Shown here piece by piece: positions 19,455-27,309 of a stretch of DNA of 64,000 nt (positions within the stretch are counted from its first letter, which is position 1; every line of letters begins with the position of its first letter). The notes beneath the pieces are model-generated. The model was not told the DNA's origin, ran no database searches, and saw nothing but the letters and a program-made list of their open reading frames with translations. Both the position numbers and the translations under genes were made by a program. Source of the stretch: Bacillota bacterium (GTDB lineage: Bacteria; Bacillota; Clostridia; Lachnospirales; Lachnospiraceae); assembly GCA_023439125.1 (NCBI GenBank), contig JAEXOU010000022.1:170336-234335 (forward strand), in the 5' to 3' direction.

Positions 19455-21179
19455 TTATTCTTCAAACGCAATTCTTCGAAGCTCAGATATTGAAGTTGTT
19501 CCATCTAATACATATTTCGCTGCTGCCTTACGTAAGGTTTTCATTCCTTCAGCAAGTGCAGTTTCTTTAATCAGTTCTGCATTACCATTATTACTGATTA
19601 CTTCTCGTAATCTTGGAGTCACTGGCATGATTTCATAGACACCGATTCTTCCTTTATATCCGGTGTGACTGCATTGAAGACAGCCTTCCGGATCGAAAAT
19701 AATTGGATCTTCGTTTGGCGCACATTCCATCAGTTTGCATTCAAACTGATCTGCATAGCGCTGTTTTTTACATTTTGGACATAATCTTCGCACAAGTCTC
19801 TGTGCAATAACACCAACCGTAGCATCTGCAATCAAATACGGTTCTACACCCATATCTACTAATCTTGTAATTGTGCTTGCTGCACTATTTGTATGTAAGG
19901 TACTAACAACTAAATGTCCAGTAATCGACGCTTTAACAGCAATTTCTGCAGTCTCACGGTCTCGAATTTCACCAATCATAATAATATCTGGATCTTGTCG
20001 TAAGATGGAACGTAAGGCAGATGCAAATGTCATATCCGCTTTTACATTAACCTGTACCTGATTAATACCATCAATATTGGCCTCTACTGGATCCTCTACA
20101 GTAATAATGTTAACACCCTCAACATTCAATTCACTTAGAGCTGTATATAACGTTGTGGATTTACCACTACCAGTAGGACCTGTAACAAGGATGATTCCAT
20201 GGGGATTTTTTAGAATACGGTCAAACTTCTCCATCTCATCATCCGAAAATCCTAAATCTTTCTTGTCCTTAGTTAAGGCCATTTTAGAAGTGAGTCGCAT
20301 TACGACTTTTTCTCCAAAGACAGTTGGTAATACAGATACACGGATATCATATTCTGTATTGTCTACTATGGAGGTGATACGACCATCTTGTGGTTTTCTC
20401 TTTTCCGATATATCCATTCCACCAATAATCTTTATTCGAGCAATAATTGCTGTTAATACATCGACTCCATAAGTCATAACATTGGTTAGTACACCATCAA
20501 TTCGATAACGAATACGAACTTGTTTTTCCATTGGTTCAATGTGAATATCACTTGCTCGTTGTCTCGCTGCTTGTTCTATAACTTTATTCACCAATTGAAC
20601 AATTGGTGAATTAGAAACATCTAGAGCACTATTCTTATCCTCTTCCTTTTTATCAACTGCCTGTTGCTCCATACGTTCTTTTGTATAACGTTCGGCTGCC
20701 TTTTTTGCTTCAGTATTACCGTAATATCGGTTAATCATAAGCAAAATATCACTTTTCGATGCTACAAATTGCTCAATCTGATAATTTGTAATGATATTCA
20801 AGTCATCGATTGCAATAATATCAAGTGGATCTGCCATTGCAACTCTTAACAGATTTGGATTTTTAGGATTTAATTCAAAAGGAAATACTATATATTTTCG
20901 AAGTACTTGCTCATCTACTAACTTAATAATGCTATCATGAATCTGCATATCAAGTAAATTCACTGAATTGATGCCTAATTGCTTTACTAATGCTTCGACT
21001 ATTTTGTTTTCACTAATCATTTTTAAGTCTATTAAAGATTCGCCAAGCTTCAGCTTTTTTTGCTTTTGATTTTCTAAGCCTAATCTTAACTGTTCTTCCG
21101 TAATGACTCCTGCTGCTAATAAGATATCTCCTAATCTTTTTTTCTGCCGGATGGTTCTGTTCATAAACTCAATTGCCAT
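19455..21179 (-). CDS. pilB: PilB/GspE extension ATPase
   Basis: A 574-residue AAA-type ATPase. It has an N-terminal MshEN/GspE-N domain (about 10-160), RQRASDIHIEP, Walker A GPTGSGKST, Asp box TVEDPVE, Walker B IIMIGEIRD, and the zinc-binding cysteines CPKC...CLQC near the C-terminus. These identify the pilus extension motor. It is the first gene of the pilus operon and has a good promoter immediately upstream. MshEN domains can bind cyclic di-GMP, but whether the binding residues are intact here was not checked. Confidence 0.95.
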   Translation of the reverse strand: MAIEFMNRTIRQKKRLGDILLAAGVITEEQLRLGLENQKQKKLKLGESLIDLKMISENKIVEALVKQLGINSVNLLDMQIHDSIIKLVDEQVLRKYIVFPFELNPKNPNLLRVAMADPLDIIAIDDLNIITNYQIEQFVASKSDILLMINRYYGNTEAKKAAERYTKERMEQQAVDKKEEDKNSALDVSNSPIVQLVNKVIEQAARQRASDIHIEPMEKQVRIRYRIDGVLTNVMTYGVDVLTAIIARIKIIGGMDISEKRKPQDGRITSIVDNTEYDIRVSVLPTVFGEKVVMRLTSKMALTKDKKDLGFSDDEMEKFDRILKNPHGIILVTGPTGSGKSTTLYTALSELNVEGVNIITVEDPVEANIDGINQVQVNVKADMTFASALRSILRQDPDIIMIGEIRDRETAEIAVKASITGHLVVSTLHTNSAASTITRLVDMGVEPYLIADATVGVIAQRLVRRLCPKCKKQRYADQFECKLMECAPNEDPIIFDPEGCLQCSHTGYKGRIGVYEIMPVTPRLREVISNNGNAELIKETALAEGMKTLRKAAAKYVLDGTTSISELRRIAFEE

Positions 21180-21218
21180 AATTAGTCACTCTTTTCTACA
21201 AGATTATTGTATACCTCT

Positions 21219-21247
21219 ATTATATCCCAGCATTTTACATAAAGCAA
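21219..21247 (-). promoter_or_regulatory. Promoter of the type IV pilus operon
   Basis: On the minus strand TTGCTT (21247-21242) and TATAAT (21224-21219) are separated by exactly 17 bp, about 40 bp before the pilB start. I looked for a cyclic di-GMP riboswitch in this short leader and saw none. Confidence 0.65.
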
Positions 21248-21292
21248 TAAAAACTGTACAAAATTATTCGCAATAATCAGCTTTTTTTGCCA

Positions 21293-22057
21293 CTATTCAC
21301 ATTTTTTCTGCTTCAATGAACTTCTCAGTGAATCTAAAATAACAGTTCTTACCTTTAATGCTTCTTCTTTCCCCATCGGTTCGATTCCTTCCAGCCGATA
21401 TGGTAATTTCAGTTGCTCATATTTTGTTCGCCCCATTGTATGATAAGGTAAGACATCTAATGCTTTTAAACTCTTAAGAGAAGATAAAAATTGCCCAAGT
21501 AACGTCAAATCAGATACATTATCTGTGATACCTGGGACTGCGACATAACGGATCCAAAGTTCTTTCTTTTGTTCACTTACAAAACGAGCAAATTCTAATA
21601 CTGCTTTATTGGAACATCCTGTTAACTCTCTATGCTTTTCATCATCCATCTCTTTGATATCTAGCATAACTAAATCGGTTACTTCCAACAGCTTTAAAAA
21701 GCGATCGATCTCATCCCTTGTAAAAGTTATTCCTGAAGTATCAAGGCAAGTATGAATTCCTTTTTCTTTTGCCTGTTGAAATAACTCTGTTACAAACTCA
21801 ATCTGTAAAAGAGGCTCTCCACCAGTGACCGTAATTCCTCCACCTTTTAAAAACTCTTTATAGGAATCATACTCCTTTAAAATATCCTCTACTGTTCGCC
21901 CCGTACCACCACCTATTTCCCATGTATCTGGATTGTGACAGTATGCACAGCGCATTGGACATCCTTGCAGAAATACTACGAATCGAATTCCAGGTCCATC
22001 CACAGTTCCAAAAGATTCTGTTGAATGTACATTACCAATTAGTTCCTTATTACTCAT
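21293..22057 (-). CDS. pflA: Pyruvate formate-lyase activating enzyme (radical SAM)
   Basis: A protein of about 254 residues with the radical-SAM iron-sulfur motif CPMRCAYC followed by HNPDTW, the signature of PFL activases. It also has GGGITVTGGEPLLQ and DIKEMD, as in PflA. It uses S-adenosylmethionine to make the glycyl radical on pyruvate formate-lyase. I prefer the ATG at 22057 (MSNKEL), because an in-frame ATG at 22090 has no ribosome site and adds a non-conserved stretch. It is downstream of the pfl genes but separated by about 620 bp containing a long hairpin element and its own possible promoter. Confidence 0.93.
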   Translation of the reverse strand: MSNKELIGNVHSTESFGTVDGPGIRFVVFLQGCPMRCAYCHNPDTWEIGGGTGRTVEDILKEYDSYKEFLKGGGITVTGGEPLLQIEFVTELFQQAKEKGIHTCLDTSGITFTRDEIDRFLKLLEVTDLVMLDIKEMDDEKHRELTGCSNKAVLEFARFVSEQKKELWIRYVAVPGITDNVSDLTLLGQFLSSLKSLKALDVLPYHTMGRTKYEQLKLPYRLEGIEPMGKEEALKVRTVILDSLRSSLKQKKCE

Positions 22058-22516
22058 GTCTTCATTTCCATTTCCTATAGCACAATTCATTTAAACGTGT
22101 AATAATTATCTCAGTCTCATTTTGCAATAAATGAGTGAAAAAAATAAGAAATTTGTAATAATTTTTATCCAAAATTTACAATCTCTATATATTAAATATA
22201 ATATTTATTGTTAATTTGTCAATACTTATTCCTTATATTTTAAGATTTTGTCAGTATTAGTATACAAGTGTTAATAGTCAAAGAAATTTTTTTATTATTT
22301 CTTACATAATTTGGTAAAATAATCCAGTATATTTATACATATTTTTACATTATATATTTATGTTTTATTGCTTAATTGTTGATTTTTTACAAATAAGATT
22401 TGTTTTTCGTTATGTTTACTATAAATCTTCATGACATACTTCGCAAAATATTTAACAAAATTATATACTTTTCTACCAATGTGAAATGCAAATTTTCCAT
22501 GTACTAGCTAAAAATC
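22058..22516. other. AT-rich non-coding spacer upstream of pflA
   Basis: No gene, RNA or conserved structure is recognised in this stretch apart from the candidate promoter at 22195-22222. It is very rich in A and T and lies between pflA and the hairpin element at 22517. Confidence 0.6.
22195..22222 (-). promoter_or_regulatory. Candidate promoter for pflA
   Basis: Minus-strand TTGACA (22222-22217) and TATATT (22200-22195) are spaced by 16 bp. The region is AT-rich, so chance matches are likely, but the -35 box is perfect and the site would let pflA be expressed apart from the pfl body. Confidence 0.4.
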
Positions 22517-22630
22517 GAAGAAAGAAAGGGTGATGGTATTTTTCGGAGCGCCTTACACGCCCACATGCACTTCATGTGCTTGTGAGTATAGCACTACAGC
22601 GAAATTATACCATCACCCTTCCTTCTTTAT
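22517..22630. repeat. Family A hairpin element between pflA and the pfl genes
   Basis: About 114 bp that folds on itself. The outer arms share AAGGGTGATGGTAT with its complement on the right, flanked by GAAGAAAG / CTTTCTTC-like bases, and an inner palindrome ACATGCAC / GTGCATGT-like sits at the centre. The same arms and inner motif (cacaagccc) recur at 31 kb, 54.7 kb and 63.9 kb. Confidence 0.85.
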
Positions 22631-22677
22631 TCAAACTGCCATTCGTACGACAGCATCTTTACTAACATTAGTTATAT

Positions 22678-22914
22678 TTACATAGACTGATGAAAAGTTC
22701 TTGAAATTACATCATCTTGCTGTTCCTTAGTTAACTTTGTAAAGTTAACTGCATATCCAGAAACACGAACTGTTAACTGTGGATAGTTTTCTGGATGTGC
22801 CTGAGCATCTAATAATGTTTCCTTTGTGAAGACATTCACATTTAAATGATGTCCACCTTTTTCAACATAACCATCTAATAAAGATACTAAATTATCTACC
22901 TGCTGATTTTCCAT
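22678..22914 (-). CDS. Stand-alone glycyl-radical domain of pyruvate formate-lyase
   Basis: A 78-residue protein equal to the last part of a normal PFL: SLLDGYVEKGGHHLNVNV, then YPQLTVRVSGYAVNF with the radical-bearing glycine at residue 53, then LTKEQQDDVISRTFHQSM at the C-terminus. AAGGAG lies 7 nt before the ATG. It is homologous to GrcA/YfiD, the spare glycyl-radical cofactor that rescues oxygen-cleaved PFL in E. coli. Here, however, the PFL body two genes upstream lacks this region altogether, so this protein is probably an essential subunit rather than a spare part. It would be the substrate of PflA. The residues are seen; the two-subunit model is inference. Confidence 0.9.
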   Translation of the reverse strand: MENQQVDNLVSLLDGYVEKGGHHLNVNVFTKETLLDAQAHPENYPQLTVRVSGYAVNFTKLTKEQQDDVISRTFHQSM

Positions 22915-22916
22915 AA

Positions 22917-23147
22917 TTAATCTCCTTTTTTATTGGATAATGTTTGTGACAGTTCATCATCGATTCCCTGATGAAGTGTTGGTATGCTACAAGCTGTCTG
23001 TCCTTTACAGCTGTCAACACTTAGCGTGCTGGTAACATGTTCTTGACCATCGACATCTACTACTGTAACATTCATATGTCCGCCACCTTCACTGACAAAG
23101 GAATCCAACATTGCTACAATTTGATCGATTCTCTCTTTTTCTGTCAT
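22917..23147 (-). CDS. Small PFL-associated protein, degenerate glycyl-radical-like N-terminus
   Basis: A 76-residue protein between the PFL body and the glycyl-radical protein, 2 bp from each, with GAGGT before its ATG, so translation is probably coupled. Residues 8-32 (IVAMLDSFVSEGGGHMNVTVV) resemble the start of the PFL C-terminal domain (DGYF...GGxHLNVNV), but the sequence then diverges and lacks the RVSGYA radical motif. The second half holds two cysteines (near residues 45 and 51) and is otherwise unrecognised. It may be a diverged duplicate of the radical domain acting as an assembly or regulatory subunit, or a remnant. No function can be assigned. Confidence 0.7.
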   Translation of the reverse strand: MTEKERIDQIVAMLDSFVSEGGGHMNVTVVDVDGQEHVTSTLSVDSCKGQTACSIPTLHQGIDDELSQTLSNKKGD

Positions 23148-23149
23148 AT

Positions 23150-25201
23150 TTACCTCATGCGTTCTAAATCTAAATCGCCAACGAATAATTGTTCATCTTT
23201 TCCTAAGGCACCTGGAATGATTGAGAAAGTATTAGAAATACCATCCTGCGCATCCTTAAACGGTAATTTTGCTACGGATGCTAGAGAAGCTACGGCTCCA
23301 TGAGTATCTCTACGATGCATTGGATTTGCACCAGGTGCAAGTGGTTCTCCCTTCTTACGTCCATCTGGAGTGTTACCTGTCTTCTTACCATATACAACGT
23401 TAGAAGTAATTGTTAAGATTGACATCGTTGGGAAAGAATCACGGTACGTATGATGCTTACGGATCATGTTCATAAAATTGTGAACTAACTCAACTGCAAT
23501 ACGATCCACACGATCGTCGTTATTACCGTACTTTGGATAATCGCCTTCGATTTCGTAATCTACAACAATTCCGCTTTCATCACGTACTGCCTTAACCTTT
23601 GCATATTTAATTGCACTAAGGGAGTCAGCAACGACAGATAAGCCAGCAATACCAGTTGCAAAGTAACGTTTTACATCACGGTCATGTAATGCCATCTGGA
23701 TCTTTTCATAGCTGTACTTATCATGCATATAATGAATTACATTCAGCGTGTTAACATAAAGCTCTGCTAACCATTCCATCATATCAGTATATTTTGTCAT
23801 AACATCGTCATAGTCGAGATAATCTCCTTCAACTGGTCTAAACTTTGGTCCTACCTGTGTTTTTAACACTTCATCTACACCACCATTGATTGCGTAAAGA
23901 AGACACTTTGCAAGGTTCGCACGTGCTCCAAAGAACTGCATCTCCTTACCAACTCGCATCGAGGATACACAACAAGCAATCGCATAATCATCTCCATGAG
24001 TTGGACGCATCATATCGTCATTCTCATATTGAATGGAAGAAGACTTGATTGACATCTTTGCACAGTATTCTTTGAACTTTCTTGGTAAACGAGTGGACCA
24101 AAGAACTGTTAGATTTGGTTCTGGAGCAGTACCCAAGTTATCAAGTGTATGAAGATAACGGAAGGAAGTCTTTGTAACCATATGACGTCCGTCCACACCA
24201 ATACCGGCAATACTTTCTGTAACCCAAGTAGGATCACCCGAGAATAATGCATTGTATTCTGGTGTTCTAGCAAACTTCACAAGACGTAACTTCATAATAA
24301 AGTGATCAATGTATTCCTGCGCCTGTTCTTCTGTGATTAAGCCTCTGTCTAGATCTCTTTGAATATAGATATCAAGGAAAGTAGACGTACGACCAAGACT
24401 CATAGCTGCACCGTTTTGTTCCTTTACAGCTGCTAAGTATCCAAAGTATAGCCACTGAATTGCTTCTTTTGCATTAGATGCTGGCTTACTAATATCATAA
24501 CCATAGATCTCACCTAACTTCTTTAGATCAGCAAGTGCACGAATCTGTTCTGCTAACTCCTCACGTAGACGAATGTTATCGCCTGTCATTCTTTTTAATG
24601 AAGTATTTAACTGTTCTTTCTTATCTTTTACTAGTTCATCAATTCCGTATAAAGCAACACGACGATAATCGCCAATGATACGTCCTCTTCCGTAAGCATC
24701 TGGAAGACCCGTAATAATTGCTGATTTTCTTGCGAGCTTCATCTCATCGGTATAAGCATCGAAAACTCCTTGATTATGAGTCTTACGATAATCTGTGAAA
24801 ATCTTTACGATTTCCTCATCAACCTCATACCCATTTTCATGGCATGCATTCTGTGCCATGCGGATACCACCATTCACTTGTAAAGAACGTTTAAATGGCT
24901 TATCTGTCTGAAAACCAACAATTGTTTCAATCTCTTTATCTAAATAACCAGGACCATGAGAAGTGATTGTTGATACAATTTTCGTATCCATATCAAGTAC
25001 TCCGCCTGCTTCTCTTTCTTTTTTTGCCAGATCCATTACTTGAGCCCAAAGTTTTGAAGTTGCCTCTGTTGGGCCAGCCAAGAATGTTTCATCCCCATCG
25101 TACATGGTATAATTTTTTTGGATAAAGTCGCGTACATTTACCGTACTACACCATTTACCTTCAGAAAAACCTTCCCACTCCTTATAATTTGTTGTAGTCA
25201 T
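23150..25201 (-). CDS. pflB: Pyruvate formate-lyase catalytic body lacking the glycyl-radical C-terminus
   Basis: A 683-residue protein. It begins WEGFSEGKW and has NVRDFIQKNYT, GLPDAYGRGRIIGDYRRVALYG and the two adjacent active-site cysteines in ACCVSS near residue 410, all hallmarks of PFL (formate C-acetyltransferase: pyruvate plus CoA to acetyl-CoA plus formate). It ends after IIPGALGKDEQLFVGDLDLERMR, exactly where a usual PFL of about 750-760 residues would continue into the glycyl-radical domain. That domain is encoded separately at 22678-22914. The stop TAA is followed within 2 bp by the next start, and the stop region forms its ribosome site. A good promoter lies about 95-120 bp upstream. 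Confidence 0.93.
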   Translation of the reverse strand: MTTTNYKEWEGFSEGKWCSTVNVRDFIQKNYTMYDGDETFLAGPTEATSKLWAQVMDLAKKEREAGGVLDMDTKIVSTITSHGPGYLDKEIETIVGFQTDKPFKRSLQVNGGIRMAQNACHENGYEVDEEIVKIFTDYRKTHNQGVFDAYTDEMKLARKSAIITGLPDAYGRGRIIGDYRRVALYGIDELVKDKKEQLNTSLKRMTGDNIRLREELAEQIRALADLKKLGEIYGYDISKPASNAKEAIQWLYFGYLAAVKEQNGAAMSLGRTSTFLDIYIQRDLDRGLITEEQAQEYIDHFIMKLRLVKFARTPEYNALFSGDPTWVTESIAGIGVDGRHMVTKTSFRYLHTLDNLGTAPEPNLTVLWSTRLPRKFKEYCAKMSIKSSSIQYENDDMMRPTHGDDYAIACCVSSMRVGKEMQFFGARANLAKCLLYAINGGVDEVLKTQVGPKFRPVEGDYLDYDDVMTKYTDMMEWLAELYVNTLNVIHYMHDKYSYEKIQMALHDRDVKRYFATGIAGLSVVADSLSAIKYAKVKAVRDESGIVVDYEIEGDYPKYGNNDDRVDRIAVELVHNFMNMIRKHHTYRDSFPTMSILTITSNVVYGKKTGNTPDGRKKGEPLAPGANPMHRRDTHGAVASLASVAKLPFKDAQDGISNTFSIIPGALGKDEQLFVGDLDLERMR

Positions 25202-25294
25202 CTTATTCCTCCAGTCTAGTTTTCCATAATTGCCAAATTCTTAACAAACTTAGTGATTACCTCAGAATTTTTAATTCCTAGTATTCTGATTGGT

Positions 25295-25323
25295 ATTATA
25301 TCATAGAGTGTCGAACAATGCAA
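25295..25323 (-). promoter_or_regulatory. Promoter of the pfl operon
   Basis: Minus-strand TTGCAT (25323-25318) and TATAAT (25300-25295) are spaced by 17 bp, about 95 bp before the pflB start. The rest of the region to 25460 is AT-rich with no further feature recognised. Confidence 0.6.
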
Positions 25324-25467
25324 TAACATTTTTTTGCTCAATCCCCTTAATGTAATATTATAGCATATTACTCTTTTCTTCTAATTAATAATACTTATGA
25401 ATACGACCAGAATTACTTATTAAGAATAAATTGAATGGTTAAAATGTTGACAATCTAATAAGCAAAA

Positions 25468-25490
25468 CCACCGGCCTAGCGGTGGTTTAT
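25468..25490 (-). terminator. Terminator downstream of the GNAT gene
   Basis: The stem CCACCG / CGGTGG with a 6-nt loop is followed on the minus strand by TTTTGCTT and on the plus strand by TTTAT. It lies about 30 bp after the GNAT stop codon, reading on the minus strand. Confidence 0.75.
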
Positions 25491-25505
25491 TGTACCTAGA
25501 TATTT

Positions 25506-25543
25506 GTTTCCAACAATATCACGTGTGTGATATTGTTGGAAAC
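25506..25543. repeat. Perfect 17-bp-arm palindrome overlapping the GNAT stop codon
   Basis: GTTTCCAACAATATCAC and its exact complement flank a 4-nt loop GTGT. The last seven codons and the stop of the GNAT gene lie inside it. It may act as a 3' stabilising hairpin or terminator. Confidence 0.85.
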
Positions 25544-26664
25544 ATGAGTTTTCCTTTCGTTATTCTTTTAAGATCCTCCCCAAGATAAAAGTAGGTACAG
25601 TCTTCTTCTTTATGTATTCTTTCCGAGAATTGATTACAATTTAATGGAGTAAAATGCAATACTACCTCACGAATCGTATTACCAAATGAATAAATCACAC
25701 GATTTAAGTCAACCACATGATCCGCAATTACTAGATGCAATCGTAAAGTATCTTCCTCGATTTCTGCAACCACAAATGCATTCTCCTCTTTAAGATAATA
25801 ATAATTCTCACTCATTAGTTGTGTTGCATAAAATCCTGCAATTCCTCGATTATCGATCATAGCCAGTCGCTCGTTTACGGTTCTTGATTGAAAAGCATCC
25901 AAAACTTGATTTATATTCTCTATCTTACTCATATCCACTTTTTCTGCTAGCATCAAAGCCTTGGAACTATCAATTTCTTGATAATATTCGTATTCTGTTC
26001 CTACCGAAAAGCCGAATCTTGGATAATAATCTATGACACTGTCATTGCCAAAGAGAAAGATTCCATCCACCTTATCTTTATATTCCTTGAGGATATGCTC
26101 CAAAATACGTCGACCAAGACCTTGATTTCTATAATCAGGATCTGTCATTACCGTTCCTAATTGTATGTAATGTTTCTTCTCTCCATCTACGAAAAATGTC
26201 ATAAAATTAACAGAAACATTGCTTATTACTCGTTCTCCATCTACTATGACATAAGGTTTAAAATTCGATGTCCATAACCCTCTATTATCCCAATCTTCAA
26301 AGCTAAAACAAAAAACCTTCTGTGTGAGCTCATTGAAACTTTTTTTGATTTGCTCATTCTCGTGTACATTACTGATAAATTGATACATATTACACTTCTC
26401 CTTTTTCTTTTCAATCTGATTCAAAAACCACTCTTCATATCCGATCACTCGTTCATCGACTCTACGTTCATAACTATAGGTATAGAGATCAAAGTATTTT
26501 CCCCAGAATCTTAGTGCAGTTGGATTTAGCGTTTCACAATCTACACCAAGAGAGTTAACTCCTTCCTCCTTTAACGTTTGAACTAATAACGATAAGATAT
26601 TTTTTGCGACTGTTCCGTTACGATATTGTTGCTTTACGCAAGCACCACAAATATTATACATCAA
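25519..26664 (-). CDS. Tandem-GNAT acetyltransferase, N-terminal part not reachable from a normal start
   Basis: From a TTG at 26664 (or ATG at 26661) the protein has about 381 residues. The C-terminal GNAT domain (about 130-215) shows the acetyl-CoA loop PDYRNQGLGRRIL and GIFLFGNDSVIDYYPRFGF. The N-terminal part CGACVKQQYRNGTVAKNIL is the second half of another GNAT domain. Its first half is encoded in the same frame upstream (26665-26874, for example RFFIAKEKDEIVGYIEV), but the only ATG in reach, at 26889, meets a TAA at codon 5 and lacks a ribosome site. So the gene is either a pseudogene or starts internally. It lies behind a leader with two small ORFs and a terminator. The substrate is unknown; two-domain GNATs often modify small molecules or antibiotics. 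Confidence 0.6.
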   Translation of the reverse strand: MMYNICGACVKQQYRNGTVAKNILSLLVQTLKEEGVNSLGVDCETLNPTALRFWGKYFDLYTYSYERRVDERVIGYEEWFLNQIEKKKEKCNMYQFISNVHENEQIKKSFNELTQKVFCFSFEDWDNRGLWTSNFKPYVIVDGERVISNVSVNFMTFFVDGEKKHYIQLGTVMTDPDYRNQGLGRRILEHILKEYKDKVDGIFLFGNDSVIDYYPRFGFSVGTEYEYYQEIDSSKALMLAEKVDMSKIENINQVLDAFQSRTVNERLAMIDNRGIAGFYATQLMSENYYYLKEENAFVVAEIEEDTLRLHLVIADHVVDLNRVIYSFGNTIREVVLHFTPLNCNQFSERIHKEEDCTYFYLGEDLKRITKGKLMFPTISHT

Positions 26665-26906
26665 CTCGTCATCAGTTAAGAAGTTTTCACCTTCTCCCTT
26701 TGTTACTTCGATATATCCGACAATCTCATCTTTCTCCTTTGCAATAAAGAACCGATTTTGTAAATTACCATCTAAATGATCTAAAAACTCAACATTTGTC
26801 GGAAATAGAATCGGTGCATGACTTAGATGTAAAATTAATTCTTGTCGTAATTCATATAACTTAGAAAATTCCTGTTACTCTAATAGCATAAGGAATTTTA
26901 AACAAT

Positions 26907-26932
26907 AAAAAAAGACGTATCGATTACACGTC
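26907..26932 (-). terminator. Intrinsic terminator in the leader of the GNAT gene
   Basis: On the minus strand GACGTG-TAATCGA-TACGTC (with one G-U pair) is followed by seven Ts. It lies between the leader peptides and the GNAT coding region, the position of a transcription attenuator. Confidence 0.65.
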
Positions 26933-26968
26933 CTGCCAAACACAGTATATATAAAAGCTACTTATATA

Positions 26969-27001
26969 ACATAAGCAGTGAAAAGTACCTCTCGCTTATG
27001 C
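26969..27001 (-). promoter_or_regulatory. Leader hairpin between small ORF 2 and the terminator
   Basis: The stem GCATAAGC / GCTTATGT encloses about 17 nt. The left arm motif GCATAA is also present at the end of the second leader ORF (AAGCATAAC), and its complement CTTATGCT lies at 26885-26892 beyond the terminator, so alternative pairings are possible. Confidence 0.5.
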
Positions 27002-27008
27002 TCAATAT

Positions 27009-27044
27009 TCAGTTATGCTTCATGTCCTTACTAGCTAATACCAT
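27009..27044 (-). CDS. Leader peptide 2 (11 aa) upstream of the GNAT gene
   Basis: The tiny ORF MVLASKDMKHN has an excellent ribosome site: AAGGAGGT lies 7 nt before the ATG. It is followed by a hairpin and then an intrinsic terminator before the GNAT gene. This resembles leader peptides used for ribosome-mediated attenuation of resistance or modification genes. Translation is inferred from the ribosome site alone. Confidence 0.55.
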   Translation of the reverse strand: MVLASKDMKHN

Positions 27045-27057
27045 ACTTAATACCTCC

Positions 27058-27105
27058 TTACCTTTGATATAATATAAAAGTAAATTTCACAATTCCATAA
27101 TTCAT
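27058..27105 (-). CDS. Leader peptide 1 (15 aa), coupled to leader peptide 2
   Basis: The ORF MNYGIVKFTFILYQR starts 4 nt after GGTGG and ends in a TAA that overlaps the Shine-Dalgarno site of the second leader ORF. A promoter-like pair TTGATT - 17 bp - TAAGAT lies just upstream on the minus strand. Weaker evidence than for peptide 2, because the ribosome site is close to the ATG. Confidence 0.35.
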   Translation of the reverse strand: MNYGIVKFTFILYQR

Positions 27106-27193
27106 CTTACCACCTTAATCCTTACAAATCAACCACTATTTACCATTATATAAGATTTTATCAATTTTATCATAGAAAACGACAACTTCTGTC

Positions 27194-27222
27194 TTGTTGC
27201 TTCCTTTTTTGTGTGTTATAAT
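27194..27222 (+). promoter_or_regulatory. Promoter of the DUF1846 gene
   Basis: TTGTTG at 27194 and TATAAT at 27217 are separated by 17 bp, about 90 bp before the ATG at 27310. It is divergent from the GNAT leader. Confidence 0.6.
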
Positions 27223-27309
27223 ACTCCAGTCAAGGTCAAAAGAGAGGAACTAGAATTTCGTCACTTTTGGCATATTTATATTTATAGGATAAGAAGGGAC
27301 GATACTTTA

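Noticed and set aside
21180..21292. Cyclic di-GMP riboswitch before the pilus operon
   Set aside because: The leader is too short and none of the conserved GEMM boxes are visible.
22678..25201. Split PFL as a simple sequencing frameshift
   Set aside because: Each of the three ORFs has its own ribosome site and stop, and the middle ORF partly duplicates rather than bridges the sequence, so one indel cannot restore a full PFL.
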